A DNA stretch of 64,000 nt from assembly GCA_029204225.1 (NCBI GenBank), contig CM055106.1, positions 34,692,361 to 34,756,360 on the forward strand. The letters run 5' to 3'. Both the position numbers and the translations under genes were made by a program. The DNA comes from Diphasiastrum complanatum. Taxonomy: Eukaryota; Streptophyta; Lycopodiopsida; Lycopodiales; Lycopodiaceae. Positions 35,247-47,431 of this stretch are shown piece after piece. The notes beneath the pieces were generated by a model, which did no database searches, was not told where the DNA came from, and saw only the letters and a list, made by a program, of their open reading frames with translations. How positions within the stretch are numbered: the first letter of the stretch is position 1; every line of letters starts with the position of its first letter.

Positions 35247-35795
35247 TATTGAAAATTAAGCCCACAGTTGCCTCCTTGGTGAATCATAACTTAGACAGCC
35301 AATTACTTGAAGAACGTCTACAACGGACTTTCGGGTGATCGCCAGGAAAGGGTAACCAATCCCATTATAATTTTAAGTTCAGATGTTAAAGTTTAATAAC
35401 TTGAAGTCATTGAAGACTTGGCCATCTTCAAGGACTCTACAGATTTACATTATTTTTGAACAATCTGTCGCAGTTCGCATTTTTTGCACTTTCTTGAAAA
35501 CTGCAACATTTACTTTCAACTTCTTCCACAACAGGTTAACTATTTTCAAACACTTTCGTCCCTTTTTCACATTTTTTCAAAAAATGCGAAGAGAGAGAAA
35601 ATTTCAGGGGGTCCTCTATTTTTAAGAGTTAAACTATTAAAGACACCTTCGCCAACTTTTTAAGGGCACCTTCAACTTGTTTTAAGGGCATCTTCGGTTT
35701 TTCCAAAAAGAGCGAAAGAGTTGAACTGTTAAAGAGATCTTCGCTTCCATTTATTTCAGAACTATACTTCACATTGAATCTTATTTCAGTAGTAC
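35247..35795 (+). repeat. 3' LTR of plus-strand copia, internally deleted and truncated
   Basis: Matches the 5' LTR from its start to 'gagatcttcgct' (35742, equal to about 30212), then jumps to 'tccatttatttcagaac' (equal to about 30872). About 660 bp are missing, including the TATA box. The match ends at 'cagtagtacc', about 220 bp short of the 5' LTR end. Confidence 0.8.
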
Positions 35796-36669
35796 CAGTG
35801 CATCTTGGACACTTCTAGGCTTTTCATGAGAGATAAAAAAAATGCATAATTGGTGGATCCAACATCCACTTGCTTGCCTTTGTCCACATAAGAAAGCCTC
35901 TTGGGCTCAGATCTCTCTTTCATGGATCTTCTAGGTGTGATTGCTTGAAGATGCTCCTCCCCCATCATATCTTGGTTGTCATCAATATTGATAATAGAAG
36001 ATGCATCATGAGATGCTTTGATCTTGGCCCCATCCAAAATGATCTTTTGGTCTTCACGAAAAGTAACATCTCTACTTTCAATAACTTTGTTGGTAGAGAG
36101 TATGAAAACTCTATAAGCTTTCTTGGTAGATGAATATCCAACCATAACTCCTTTGATTGAGCTAGGATCATCTTTCTTTCTAGTCTCCAAAGGAACATGG
36201 AAAAAGCAAATACATCCAAAGATTCTAAGGTGGTCAACCTTAGGCTTCTCTTTATGCAACATCTCATAAGGTGTCTATCCTCCAAGAGCAAGATGAGGGC
36301 GTCTATTGCAAAGATAATTGGCGCAATTGATTGCCTCTCCCCAAAAATCCTTAGGAAGGGATGCTTCAATTCTTAGAGCTTTTGCACATTCACACAAAGC
36401 TCTATTCTTGGCCACCCATTTTGTTGAGGGGAATAGGAACAAGCAAATCCTCTTTTGATTTCTTCTTGTTCACAAAAGTCATGAAACTTGTTCGAAATAT
36501 ACTCTCCACCACCATCACTCTCAATTTGAGCATGAAAGAGTATTACTTTTGAACAAGAGCTTTGAACTTGAGGAAATGATCAAACACCATAGCTTTGGAA
36601 GATATGAGATACAACCATGTAAATCTTGTATAATCATCAATGAAGGTGACAAAGCAAGTACCAAACAAC
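35796..36669 (-). pseudogene. Old copia element, integrase piece
   Basis: Minus-strand frames read 'FVTFIDDYTRFTWLYL' (about 36650-36600), a rearranged middle region, 'LRIFGCICFFHVPLETRKK' (about 36240-36180) and 'GYSSTKKAYRVFILS' (about 36150). These are integrase core and C-terminal text of copia. It ends on the left at the truncated LTR (35795) and on the right at a gypsy LTR (36675). The integrase N-terminal portion and the RT start are missing at these two junctions. Confidence 0.82.
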
Positions 36670-36674
36670 TGTAA

Positions 36675-37251
36675 TGCACTAGAGCGTCTGTCTGATCAGA
36701 GAGTAATTCATGAAATGCGTTAGAGATTGTTAGCAGACTCAAGATCACTCACACTCAGCAGTGCGGAGAACGGAGATAAGAGAGAATAACTCACAGAACT
36801 CTATTCACTTCTTCAATCTCTTACATAAGCATAAACTCTTCTCTCTCGATGATCGAGACTGAAGTGTGAGATCTGTATATGTTCTACGGGACGAACAAAC
36901 ACACCTCTTAAACAATAGGTGCGTCGCTCCCGCAAAAGGGTCTAGTTAACAATTAGACTGAAAATACGTTCAACTATACCATAGGAGGTATACTTAAATA
37001 CTCTAGTTTAACATGTCTTTTCATATCTAGTCGTTTCTTATGGATGACCTAGTAAAGGTTATCCAAGGCAATGTCTTTTCCTTTTAAAGGTCTTGTCCTT
37101 AATTACAAAGCAAGTACTTAGGAGATGTATTCCCGAAAAATGACTTAGGCCTCTTCATGATTTATACTTAACCAGCTCATATCTTCATTTTCAACTATAT
37201 CATGTCATATTTATGTTGATATTCAATATTTAACATTTTTGTGGCATCACA
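36675..37251 (-). repeat. LTR of a second gypsy-type element (minus)
   Basis: Begins TGCACTAGAG and ends GGCATCACA on the + strand, 577 bp. On the minus strand it starts TGTGATGCCAC right after 'GAGGAAGGAAATA', a purine tract. That follows coding text ending 'RGRFTFEEGNM', typical of gypsy 3' ends. This is therefore a 3' LTR. Its 5' LTR is not in the window. Confidence 0.6.
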
Positions 37252-37647
37252 TATTTCCTTCCTCAAATGTGAAACGTCCTCGTAAACATATCATCTTCAT
37301 TTCGAGGATTATTCGAGAAACATTCTTGTTTATCAGATTGTCGTTGAGGCGAAAAGATATTTCTTCGTATATTTTGTCCTTTAGATATTTCTTTGTCTTA
37401 GAGAATATGTGTCTTGTTGTTTCTTTAATTGAATAGGTTGTTTTGAGTTGATCTTTGAATTGTTGATGAAAACTGGAATCAAACTTCAAAACATCAACTT
37501 AAAAAATTTAGCATCCCATAGAAACATCACCACGACAAAGGCACGAATGAATATTCATGAACGATGCAGTTTTTCATATAATTTTTGAGCAAGCTCCAAG
37601 TTTTGTTGAGCTTCGATCAAGAGCAAGTCTTCTTTTGATTTTGTGTA
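37252..37647 (-). pseudogene. 3' coding end of the second gypsy element
   Basis: A minus-strand frame (37489-37247) ends 'CLRGRFTFEEGNM', resembling the final residues of plant gypsy polyproteins. Upstream text is not recognisable, and the sequence is cut near 37647 by the next element. Confidence 0.5.
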
Positions 37648-37760
37648 GGTGCCTTGCACTTATTATTCTACTGTCCTGTGGCAGGGCCCACTAGGCAAGG
37701 CTTGGCCAACAGTATTTTAAGTGGTGGGACCCACTTATTTATTTGTATACATGAAATACA
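37648..37760 (-). repeat. Truncated 3' LTR of the non-autonomous element
   Basis: Matches 43456-43571, with 'gggcccactagg' and 'aaggcttggccaacagtatt', up to 'tgtatacatgaaatac'. Only about 113 bp of the ~885-bp LTR remain. Confidence 0.75.
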
Positions 37761-37765
37761 GGGTC

Positions 37766-38770
37766 CACGGCCCAAAGTAGTGCCGGTCCCTCAGCACTAG
37801 GCTGCAATTGTCGTGAAGGGCGCTATTGTTGGTTCTTTTATTGTTGAGACATGGTGCTTCAGGAAAAGCGTGGATAGAATTCGCTTATGTAAAACCTGAG
37901 GCTTTATTAGATGATGGCGATCAGCAAGAACTTGGACTTGCCAGATTTTCAATAATACCCATAAGGTCTGGTGGCCATTCCGGATAACCTTGTTCATCAA
38001 CAATTGGGTAGTTGAGGCATTCCATCAAAGTATCTCAAGATAAAACTAGATCCTCATAGATTGGCGCAACTGGTCCCAATGTCATGGACTCCCTCAAATC
38101 ATAATGTGGATATGGCATGCTTGCTTGACTCTCTTGTCTGTCCAGGTATTCGTGGTATGCCATAACTTGACGACTTTCCTCAGCAGTCAATATCAAAGAT
38201 TTAGGAGAAGGCTTTGCCATTGTAGGCACTGGCGCTTGTTGTACTGGAGGCCTATTTGGGCTTGGATTCCCTGGATTTGGCCTTTGAAGAATGGATATAC
38301 CCCGAATTGGCGTTGATTTGGGGGTTTGTTGAATTGTGGAACAAGTAGACTTTGGTCAAATCTTGCTCGTTGAGGGGCAATCATCAACTTTAGTCTTCCC
38401 TTGGTCATTGCATTTCCCCGTTGAAGGCTGTGTGACTGCACTTTTCCTTGGATCTTGTGTTGAATTGCCTTCAAGTTGCTCTGTTGACGCTGGTCCCTTT
38501 TGTAATTCATCACTAAGAATTCTTTGTAGTGATTGCGCCAAGAGACTTGGTAAAATCCGTTGGACTTCGTGGGATGCCAATTTCTTGACTTCTTTAGTTA
38601 CCATTGGCATGATGGATTCTACTATCTCTGTCTTCTTTGTGGTTTTACTTGTTTGCCCGAGGGTATCTTTGCGTACTTTGGGACTTTTGCTAGGACAAAA
38701 GAATGATGGATGGATAGTGGTTGATGTGGAGGGAACTGATCGGCTTGATCTGAGGTTCATTCACTTGATT
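37766..38770 (-). pseudogene. Gag-like coding remnant, unrecognised
   Basis: Minus-strand frames of moderate length (38760-38356, 38513-38193, 38229-38035) join across shifts. Features are 'MVTKEVKKLASHEVQRILPS', a Ser/Thr/Pro-rich stretch, a Pro/Asn-rich stretch, 'TAEESRQVMAYHEYLDRQES' and 'DEQGYPEWPPDLMGIIENL'. It has no zinc knuckle or enzyme motif. I do not recognise a family; its place after a retroelement leader suggests a gag-like protein. Confidence 0.4.
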
Positions 38771-39099
38771 TAGTCCAGGGATGTTGGATCTTGATGGATA
38801 ATGTGACTGCAACCTAGATTTGACAAGATCTGATCAGTTTCAGTTGGCTAATAGTGTGATTAGCCCTTTTTCTTGGTTTTTTTTTTTCTTTTTTTTTCTT
38901 TGAGATTTCTTCAAATCTGAGTGAATCTAACCTTCAACCTTCCTACAGTAGCTGTATTTGAACCATTTCTAGACAATGTGAGTTCTGCAAGGGTTCTTGA
39001 TGCACAGATTTGTCGAGATCTAGAAAAAACTCAGTTTTTTGGCACTTTTTGGCACTTTTTCTTGGATATTCTAAAATCTAACCATTGGATCGTCACAAA

Positions 39100-40130
39100 A
39101 CTTTCACAGTAGCCAGATCTTGCTTAGATCTATCTATAAAACTCTTTGCAAAGGTTACTTTTAATCAGGATTCAAAAATCATGGAAAAAGTGCAATGTTT
39201 TGGTGTTTTTTTGCAAAATTTTAAGATTTTCTTGAAAAAAAACCCTCAAAGACTGGTATGCACTTGTATCTAAGTCAAATTCAGCTGCTCACCAAGCTGC
39301 GAGAGATACTTCCCTAGGAAACTCAAAAAAATCTTGAAAAAAGTGCATTTTTTTGCGGTTTTTTTGCAAAATTTAAAAATTTTATGGGAACAAACCCTTG
39401 CAGACTGGTATGCACTTGTATCTCAGTTAGATTCAGCTGCTAACTAAGCTACGAGAGTTACTTCCCAAGGAAACTCAAAAAATCTTAAAAAAGGTGTGAG
39501 CTACTTCCCAAGGAAACTCAAAAAATCTTGAAAAAAGTGCATTTTTTTGGGGTTTTCTTGCAACATTTTACGATTTTTTGGGAAAAAAACCCTCATAGAC
39601 TGGTATGCATTTGTATGTTAGTTAGCCTCAGCTGCTAACCAAGCTGCAAGAGCTACTTCCCTAGGAAACTCAAAAAATCTTGAAAAAAGTGCATTTTTTT
39701 GGGATTTTTTTGAAAACTTTTAGGATTTTCTGGGAATAAACCCTTGAATACTGGTATGCACTTGTATTTAAGTCATATTCAGTTTCTTACCAAGCTGCAA
39801 GAGTTACCTCCAAAGGAAACTCAAAAAATATTGAAAAACGTGCATTTTTTTGGGGTTTCTTTGCAAAATTTCAAGATTTTCTGGGAACAAACCCTTGCAG
39901 ACTGCTATGCACTTGTATCTTAGTCAGATTCAGCTGCTCACCATGCTGCAAGAGTTACTTCCCAAGGAAACTCAAAAAATCTTGAAAAAACTGCATTTTT
40001 TTGGGGTTTTTTTTGGCCAAATTTTGAGATTTTCTGGAAACTAATCTTCGCAGGCTGGTATGTGCTTGTATCTAAGTCAGATCCACTTGCTTAACAAGAT
40101 GCGAGAGTTACTTCCCAGAGAAACTCAAAA
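39100..40130. repeat. 151-bp tandem repeats, array 1
   Basis: Units begin around 'gactggtatgcacttgtatc' and contain 'gagagttacttcccaaggaa', 'aaatcttgaaaaaagtgc' and 'tttttttggggttttttt'. The CTGG landmark falls at 39253, 39405, 39600, 39751, 39902 and 40055: spacings 152, 195 (holding a 43-bp partial extra copy), 151, 151 and 153. The units are about 80-90% alike. They lie in the leader of the non-autonomous element. Confidence 0.9.
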
Positions 40131-40445
40131 ATTTGCTGTCTAAGAAGGTTCTAAGCCACTTTTTGCTTTTGCGAACCTTCACAGGGGCACTTTTTTTGGG
40201 ATATAACTCTCGCAGACTTCTCTGTGTCCTTGTCTCAGTGAGAGGGAACTTCAAAGAGCTTTGCGAAGGTTACTTCCCAAGGAAACTCAAAAATTTGTTG
40301 TTTGAGAAGGTTCTGGGCCATTTTTTGCTCTTGGGAACCTTCACAGGGGCACTTTTTTTGGGATCTAACTCTCGCAGACTTCTCTGTGTCCTTGTCTCAG
40401 TGAGATGCAACTTCAGAAAGCTCTGCGAAGGTTAGTTTTAAGTTT
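40131..40445. repeat. Second-type leader repeats, first copy
   Basis: Two units of about 160 bp carry 'aaccttcacaggggcacttt', 'tttgggatctaactctcgca' and 'gacttctctgtgtccttgtc'. The same pair recurs at 41850-42160. Confidence 0.85.
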
Positions 40446-40934
40446 TGATTTTTTTTTTTATTTTTACAAAGGATTTTTGAATTTTTTTGGGTTTTTCTCT
40501 GTTTTTTCAAAATCTGATGGGAACTAACCCTCGCAGGCTTCTATGCAGGTCAAGGACAGTACCCTGGAGCTGTTGCCAGTCATGCAAAGGTTCATGCCCA
40601 TTGGTTTTTGAGAAATCAAAATCTGATGAGATTTTGCCTCTCTTTTTCTCTCCAAAAATAGATTTTGAGCTTTTTTCCTGATTTTTATGAATTTTATGGA
40701 TTAATGAAAGGATTGGGTGCTTGGATCTGATCCTCCCACCCCACAATCTCTCCCTAAAAATGAAACAAACAAAAAAAATCACAAAAAAATGGCAAAAACT
40801 AACACTACTCACACTATTCTACCCCTAAAATCCGATTTTTTGGTGAAAATGAATGGTGAGAGAGAAGAAATAGATAGATAGAGAAAAAGAGCAAGAGAGT
40901 GAGAAAGCTATGCGGCGAAACGAGTGTGTGACGC

Positions 40935-40952
40935 TCCCTGGCAACGGCGCCA
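40935..40952 (-). promoter_or_regulatory. Duplicated tRNA-Asp-type primer site
   Basis: The + strand TCCCTGGCAACGGCGCCA matches the 3' end of plant tRNA-Asp with one difference. It is the internal copy within duplication unit 1, followed by a 63-bp LTR tail rather than a full LTR, so it is not expected to work. Confidence 0.7.
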
Positions 40953-41017
40953 CTGTTGTGTCGTCGGTGTAGCATAGGGGTCCGTCGATGGGAACGACAA
41001 CCTCGCCTTCACCTGCA

Positions 41018-41840
41018 GACTGGTATGCACTTGTATCTCAGTTAGATTCAGCTGCTAACCAACCTGCGAGAGTTACTTCCCAAGGAAACTCAAAAAATCT
41101 TATAAAAGGTGCACTTTTTTGTGGTTTTTTTGCAAAATTTTAGGATTTTCGGGGAAAAAAAGATCGTAGATTGGTATGTACTTGTATCTTTGTCAGATTT
41201 AGTTGCTCACAAAGTTGCGAGAGTTACTTCCCAAGGAAACTTAAAAAATCTTGAAAAAAGTGCACTTTTTTGAGATTTTTTTGAAAAATTTGAAGAATTT
41301 CTCGGAACAAACCCTCGCAGACTGGTATGCACTTGTATCTTAGTTAGATTCAGCTGCAAACTAAGCTGCGAGAGTTACTTCTCAAGGAAACTCAAAAAAT
41401 CTTGAAAAAAGTACATTTTTTTGGGGTTTTTTTTGCAAAATTTTAGGATTTTCTAGGAACAAACCCTCACAGACTGGTATGCATTTGTATTTAAGTCAGA
41501 TTCAGTTGATCACCAAGCTGCAAGAGTTACCTCCCAAGGAAACTCAAAAAATCTTGAAAAAAGTGCATTTTTTTGGGGTTTTTTTGCAAAATTTTAAGAT
41601 TATCTGAGAATAAACACTCGCAGACTGGTAGGCACTTGTATCTCAATCATTTTTAGCTGCTCACCAAGCTGCAAGAGTTACTTCCCAAGAAAACTCAAAA
41701 ACTCTTGAAAAAACTGCATTTTTTTGGGGTTTTTTGGCCAAATTTTGAGATTTTCTGGGAACTAATCTTTGCAGGCTGGTATGTGCTTGTTTCTAAGTCA
41801 GATCCACTTGCTTAACAAGATGCGAGGGTTACTTCCCAGG
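41018..41840. repeat. 151-bp tandem repeats, array 2
   Basis: CTGG landmarks at 41020, 41171, 41322, 41474, 41625 and 41776 give spacings of 151, 151, 152, 151 and 151. This is the copy of array 1 within duplication unit 2 and is more regular. Confidence 0.9.
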
Positions 41841-42668
41841 GAAACTCAAAAATTTGATGTCTGAGAAGGTTCTAGGCCACTTTTTGCTCTTGAGAACCTT
41901 CACAGGGGCACTTTTTTTGGGATCTAACTCTCGCAGACTTCTCTCTGTCCTTGTCTCAGTGAGATGGAACTTTAGAGAGCTCTGCAAAGGTTACTTCCCA
42001 AGGAAACTCAAAAATTTGTTGTTTGAGAAGGTTTTAGGCCATTTTTTTGCTCTTAGGAACCTTCACAGGGGCACTTTTTTTGGGATCTAACTCTCGCAGA
42101 CTTCTCTGTGTCCTTTCTCAATGAGATGGAACTTCAGAGGGCTCTGCGAAGGTTAGTTTTGAGTTTTGAATTTTTTTTTGATGTTTACAAAGGATTTTTG
42201 AATTTTTTTGGGTTTTTCTCTATTTTTTTAAAATCTATTGGGAAGTAACCTTCACAGGCTTCTATGCAGGTCTGGGACAGTACCCTGGAGCTGCTGCCAG
42301 TCATGCGAAGGTCAGTTCTTGCTGGTTTTTGAGAAATCAAAATTTGATGGGATTTTGGCTCTCTTTTTCCCTCCAAAAACAGATTTTGAGCTTCTTTTTT
42401 TTTTTTTTTTTTTTTTTTTTTTCTGATTTCTATGGATTTTATGGATTAATGAAGGGATTGGGTGCTTGGATCTGATCCTACCACCCCACAATCTCTCCCT
42501 ACCATGCAAACAAACAAAATCATCACAAAAAAACGGCAAAAACTAACACTACTCACACTAGTCTACCCTTAAAATTCGATTTTTTTGATGAAAAAGAATG
42601 ATGAGAGAGAGATAGAGGAAAAGAGGAAGAGAGTGAGAAAGCTATGCGACGAAACGAGTGTGTGGCGC

Positions 42669-42686
42669 TCCCCGGCAACGACGCCA
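42669..42686 (-). promoter_or_regulatory. tRNA-Asp-type primer-binding site
   Basis: The + strand TCCCCGGCAACGACGCCA matches the 3' end of plant tRNA-Asp with one difference. It lies one base from the LTR end at 42688. The minus-strand form TGGCGTCGTTGCCGGGGA is close to the Athila-type primer site. Confidence 0.75.
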
Positions 42687-42687
42687 C

Positions 42688-43572
<885 letters not shown>

Positions 43573-44040
43573 CCACAACATTCACAAGGATTGAGGTCTT
43601 TGGCAATCAAATAGCTTCACTTCTTTGACCATAGATGACATGGCTTTAAAGTTGGGATGGCCCAATCTTTTATGCCACAATTCTTCTTGAGAGATCTTGG
43701 TCATATAGGCAATATCACAAATGTTAGAATTCTCTCTTGAATCTAGTTTATAGATACCTCCAAATCTAGATCCACTAGCAATAATCTCATTCTCTTTCTT
43801 GATTACACAAGTGTCAATACCAAACTTGACATTTAGACCATTATTAAGCAATCGACCAACACTGATGAGATTTTTGGTTAGTCTTGGCACAAAAAGAACA
43901 TTTTTGAGAGAACATTTTTGAGGATGCAACATTAAGGGAATGCTCCCTACTCCTTCAATCCTACACTCACAATCATTTGTAGTAGAGATGGATTTCTTGA
44001 TTCCTTCATAAGGCAAAAGACTAGAAAAAGACTCTTTTGA
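43573..44040 (-). pseudogene. Old copia element, protease/GAG-pre-integrase piece
   Basis: A minus-strand frame (44016-43582) reads 'CRIEGVGSIPLMLHPQKCSL', 'NVLFVPRLTKNLISVGRLL' and 'ELWHKRLGHPNFKAMSSM'. This is the end of the protease region and the GAG-pre-integrase domain, upstream of the integrase piece at 35796-36669 in the same orientation. The catalytic protease Asp and gag are not visible to its right. Confidence 0.8.
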
Positions 44041-45230
<1,190 letters not shown>

Positions 45231-45269
45231 AAAAAGCACGTTTGAACTTTTTGCAGGTTGGATGAGGAG

Positions 45270-45990
45270 TTGATGGATTGAGATGTGAATATTGAAACGT
45301 GAATATCGTGAATACTGAAATATGAATATCGTGAATACCGAAACGTGAATACTTTGAATACACACTGAATACTGATCGTGAAACTTTAAATATTGATCGT
45401 GATACTCTGAATGTTGATCATGATACTTTGAATACTTTGATCGTGACATATTTTCAATGATGCAATTGTGAATAGAAAATAGCAAATTTTCTAAATACTA
45501 AAATTGTGACTTTCTTTAATATCAAATGTGAGTTTCATTATTTATATTGAATTCTGAATTTAGTGAGTACTCATGATATTTGTGGTTACTCTCATGAATA
45601 TCTATGATGAAATTTGTTTAATACAAATTGTGAGTTTGTGAGTGTTTAATTGCACAAATTGTGATCATTTTTGTGAATTAAATCGTGAGATTGAGAATGG
45701 TAAAATTTATCACTACTTTCATCAATTCATACACTATAAATTGTGATATTCATTTTTTTTTCAATCATGAATGTGCATCATGAAATTGTAAATATTACAT
45801 CATGAAATTTACTACTACTTTTGTGAATATTAATTGTGAATTTTTATATTAGGCTATAAAACTACAGAAAATTAATAATAAAATTTGTTGTTACTTCTGA
45901 AAATTGATTGCAACATTTTGAACCTACTATTTTATTAATTTTGTGACTATTGATTCTGAGTTTGTGATAGGATAAATACTCAAATTTAAA
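45270..45990. repeat. Degenerate GAATAC/GTGA short repeats
   Basis: From 45280 to 45470 the sequence cycles through variants of 'gaatatcgtgaatactgaaa' and 'ctttgaatactgatcgtgat', with a loose period of about 20-25 bp. It then fades into AT-rich DNA rich in 'attgtgaat' to about 45990. No coding sense is evident. Confidence 0.65.
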
Positions 45991-47050
45991 AATAATTATG
46001 ATTATTTCTAATGCTAGAAAATGACTACATAAATTTCATCCATTCTTACGAAATGTAAAAAATTTACGAATCTCAAAACACCACATTAATGGCAAGGCCT
46101 TTGTGGTATGCCACAACGTTCTTGTTTAATGAACAACTTAGTAGAAGGGAAAATATAATTCTAAAATGTGAACTAGTTGAGTTGGAGGATCTGGCTACCA
46201 TTGTATTAGTGACACCAAAGAAATTTTTTGATGTCCGTTGACAACATTTGAAAAACCTTACCTTTCTGAATATTTGGTACATTGGAAAGTAAAATTAAAT
46301 GTTGACGACACATGCGACAAAGAAGACCATCTAAGGCTAAAGTTTGCTATTTTGTTCCATTTGGGAGGAGGTTTTTGAAGGGGGATGAAATTTTATGTAT
46401 CCACAAAGACACAACACCAATAACCTAAGGTGAAAATCTCGTTATATGGGGTGGAACATTGGTTTGGAGCTATGTATCAATAAGGTGCCACAAGTTAAAT
46501 ATCCAATTGACACGAGGTGACTCTTATTCGGTGACCCGTGACAATGTTTTCAAGCAACTCACATGTGTCAATGGTTTGGTCGTGGCCATGTTGGTGGAGG
46601 GAGATGACCCACTTTTACTATGTATATAGAGGTGATTTTCCTTGGCAATTCATGCTACCGGAAGGTGGACAGTTCATTCACGAGATTAACCCAAGATAAC
46701 ATCTTCTATAATCTCAAGATGTATGTTTCCAATTATTGAAAGTACGCTGCAGTGGTATGGGACCCTGCGATCTAATGTGCTGCGTGCTTGACATGGTGTA
46801 CAGAGCTCCAATGCAAAGGGTGTGAGACAACAAATTTTTCATTGATGGGCAATTACTGAGCACTCTTGATTGCATGTTTATTGTACTTTGCTCGACTTCG
46901 ATGATGGGGAATAATGGCAGGCGTCGTCAGTGTGAGCTTTAGATGGCGTGAGTGTCAAGAGATGTCGTCAGTGTGAGCTTTGGAATGAGTGTCGACTCGG
47001 ATGTTGGACCATTTTGTGGTGAGGAGCACTAGACTAGTATTGCAAGTACC
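45991..47050. other. Upstream region of RABD gene
   Basis: No gene is recognised. The last few hundred bases probably hold the RABD promoter, but no convincing TATA box was identified. Confidence 0.4.
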
Positions 47051-47099
47051 CACCCCCATTACATTTAGCTAAACATTTTTGGTTACCCAAAATCCGTAG

Positions 47100-47431
47100 T
47101 GCTGTGTTGTAATGGTCGCCCCAAAAAGGTTTTCTTTTCTCTTTCCTCGTTTCCTTTGTCTGTTTCTTCGTCTTTTGCGATCCCAGCGAGAGAGCGTTTG
47201 CTCTGCCTGCTTCGCCATTCCTGCTGCCTTTGTTGCTGCAGCAGCAGCAATAAACAAAGGAAAGGAAAGGAAAGGAAAGGGTGGCACTTGGATCGCACGA
47301 GCTCTGACCAAATTCCAGGTTCTAATGTCTGCGGAGGTTTGGGACTCATAATTTGCTGCAGATCTTGGTTGCATTATTACGTTTGATACCTGTGCGGGGA
47401 GGGCTTGCGGCCAGGCTTGGGACCTCACAAC
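47100..47431 (+). other. Likely 5'UTR of RABD gene
   Basis: A pyrimidine-rich then GC-rich block leads into the ATG at 47432. It contains a CTG/CAG-rich run and an (AAAGG)5-type microsatellite (about 47257-47281). Frames on both strands here are composition by-products. The transcription start is not determined. Confidence 0.5.
47257..47281. repeat. (AAAGG)n microsatellite in 5'UTR
   Basis: Five consecutive AAAGG units ('caaaggaaaggaaaggaaag' and onward) just upstream of the RABD start. Confidence 0.85.

Larger units (their letters stand above)
29670..35795 (+). mobile_element. Ty1-copia element inserted in older copia (plus)
   Basis: A 5' LTR (29670-31153), primer site, gag, protease, integrase, RT, RNase H, purine tract and a shortened 3' LTR are in copia order. 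Both outer flanks are minus-strand copia sequence, so it inserted into that element. The 3' LTR lacks its right part, and part of the host element's RT is missing there too, indicating a deletion over that edge. Stops and frame changes throughout pol make it defective. Confidence 0.85.

Noticed and set aside
39100..42160. CRISPR-like or centromeric satellite array
   Set aside because: The 151-bp units are continuous, without unique spacers, and are bounded by a primer site and LTR, so they are part of a retroelement leader. Six units per array is too few to claim a centromere satellite.
47069..47428. Frames on both strands over the RABD 5'UTR
   Set aside because: They overlap the untranslated leader with CTG and AAAGG repeats and carry no domain.
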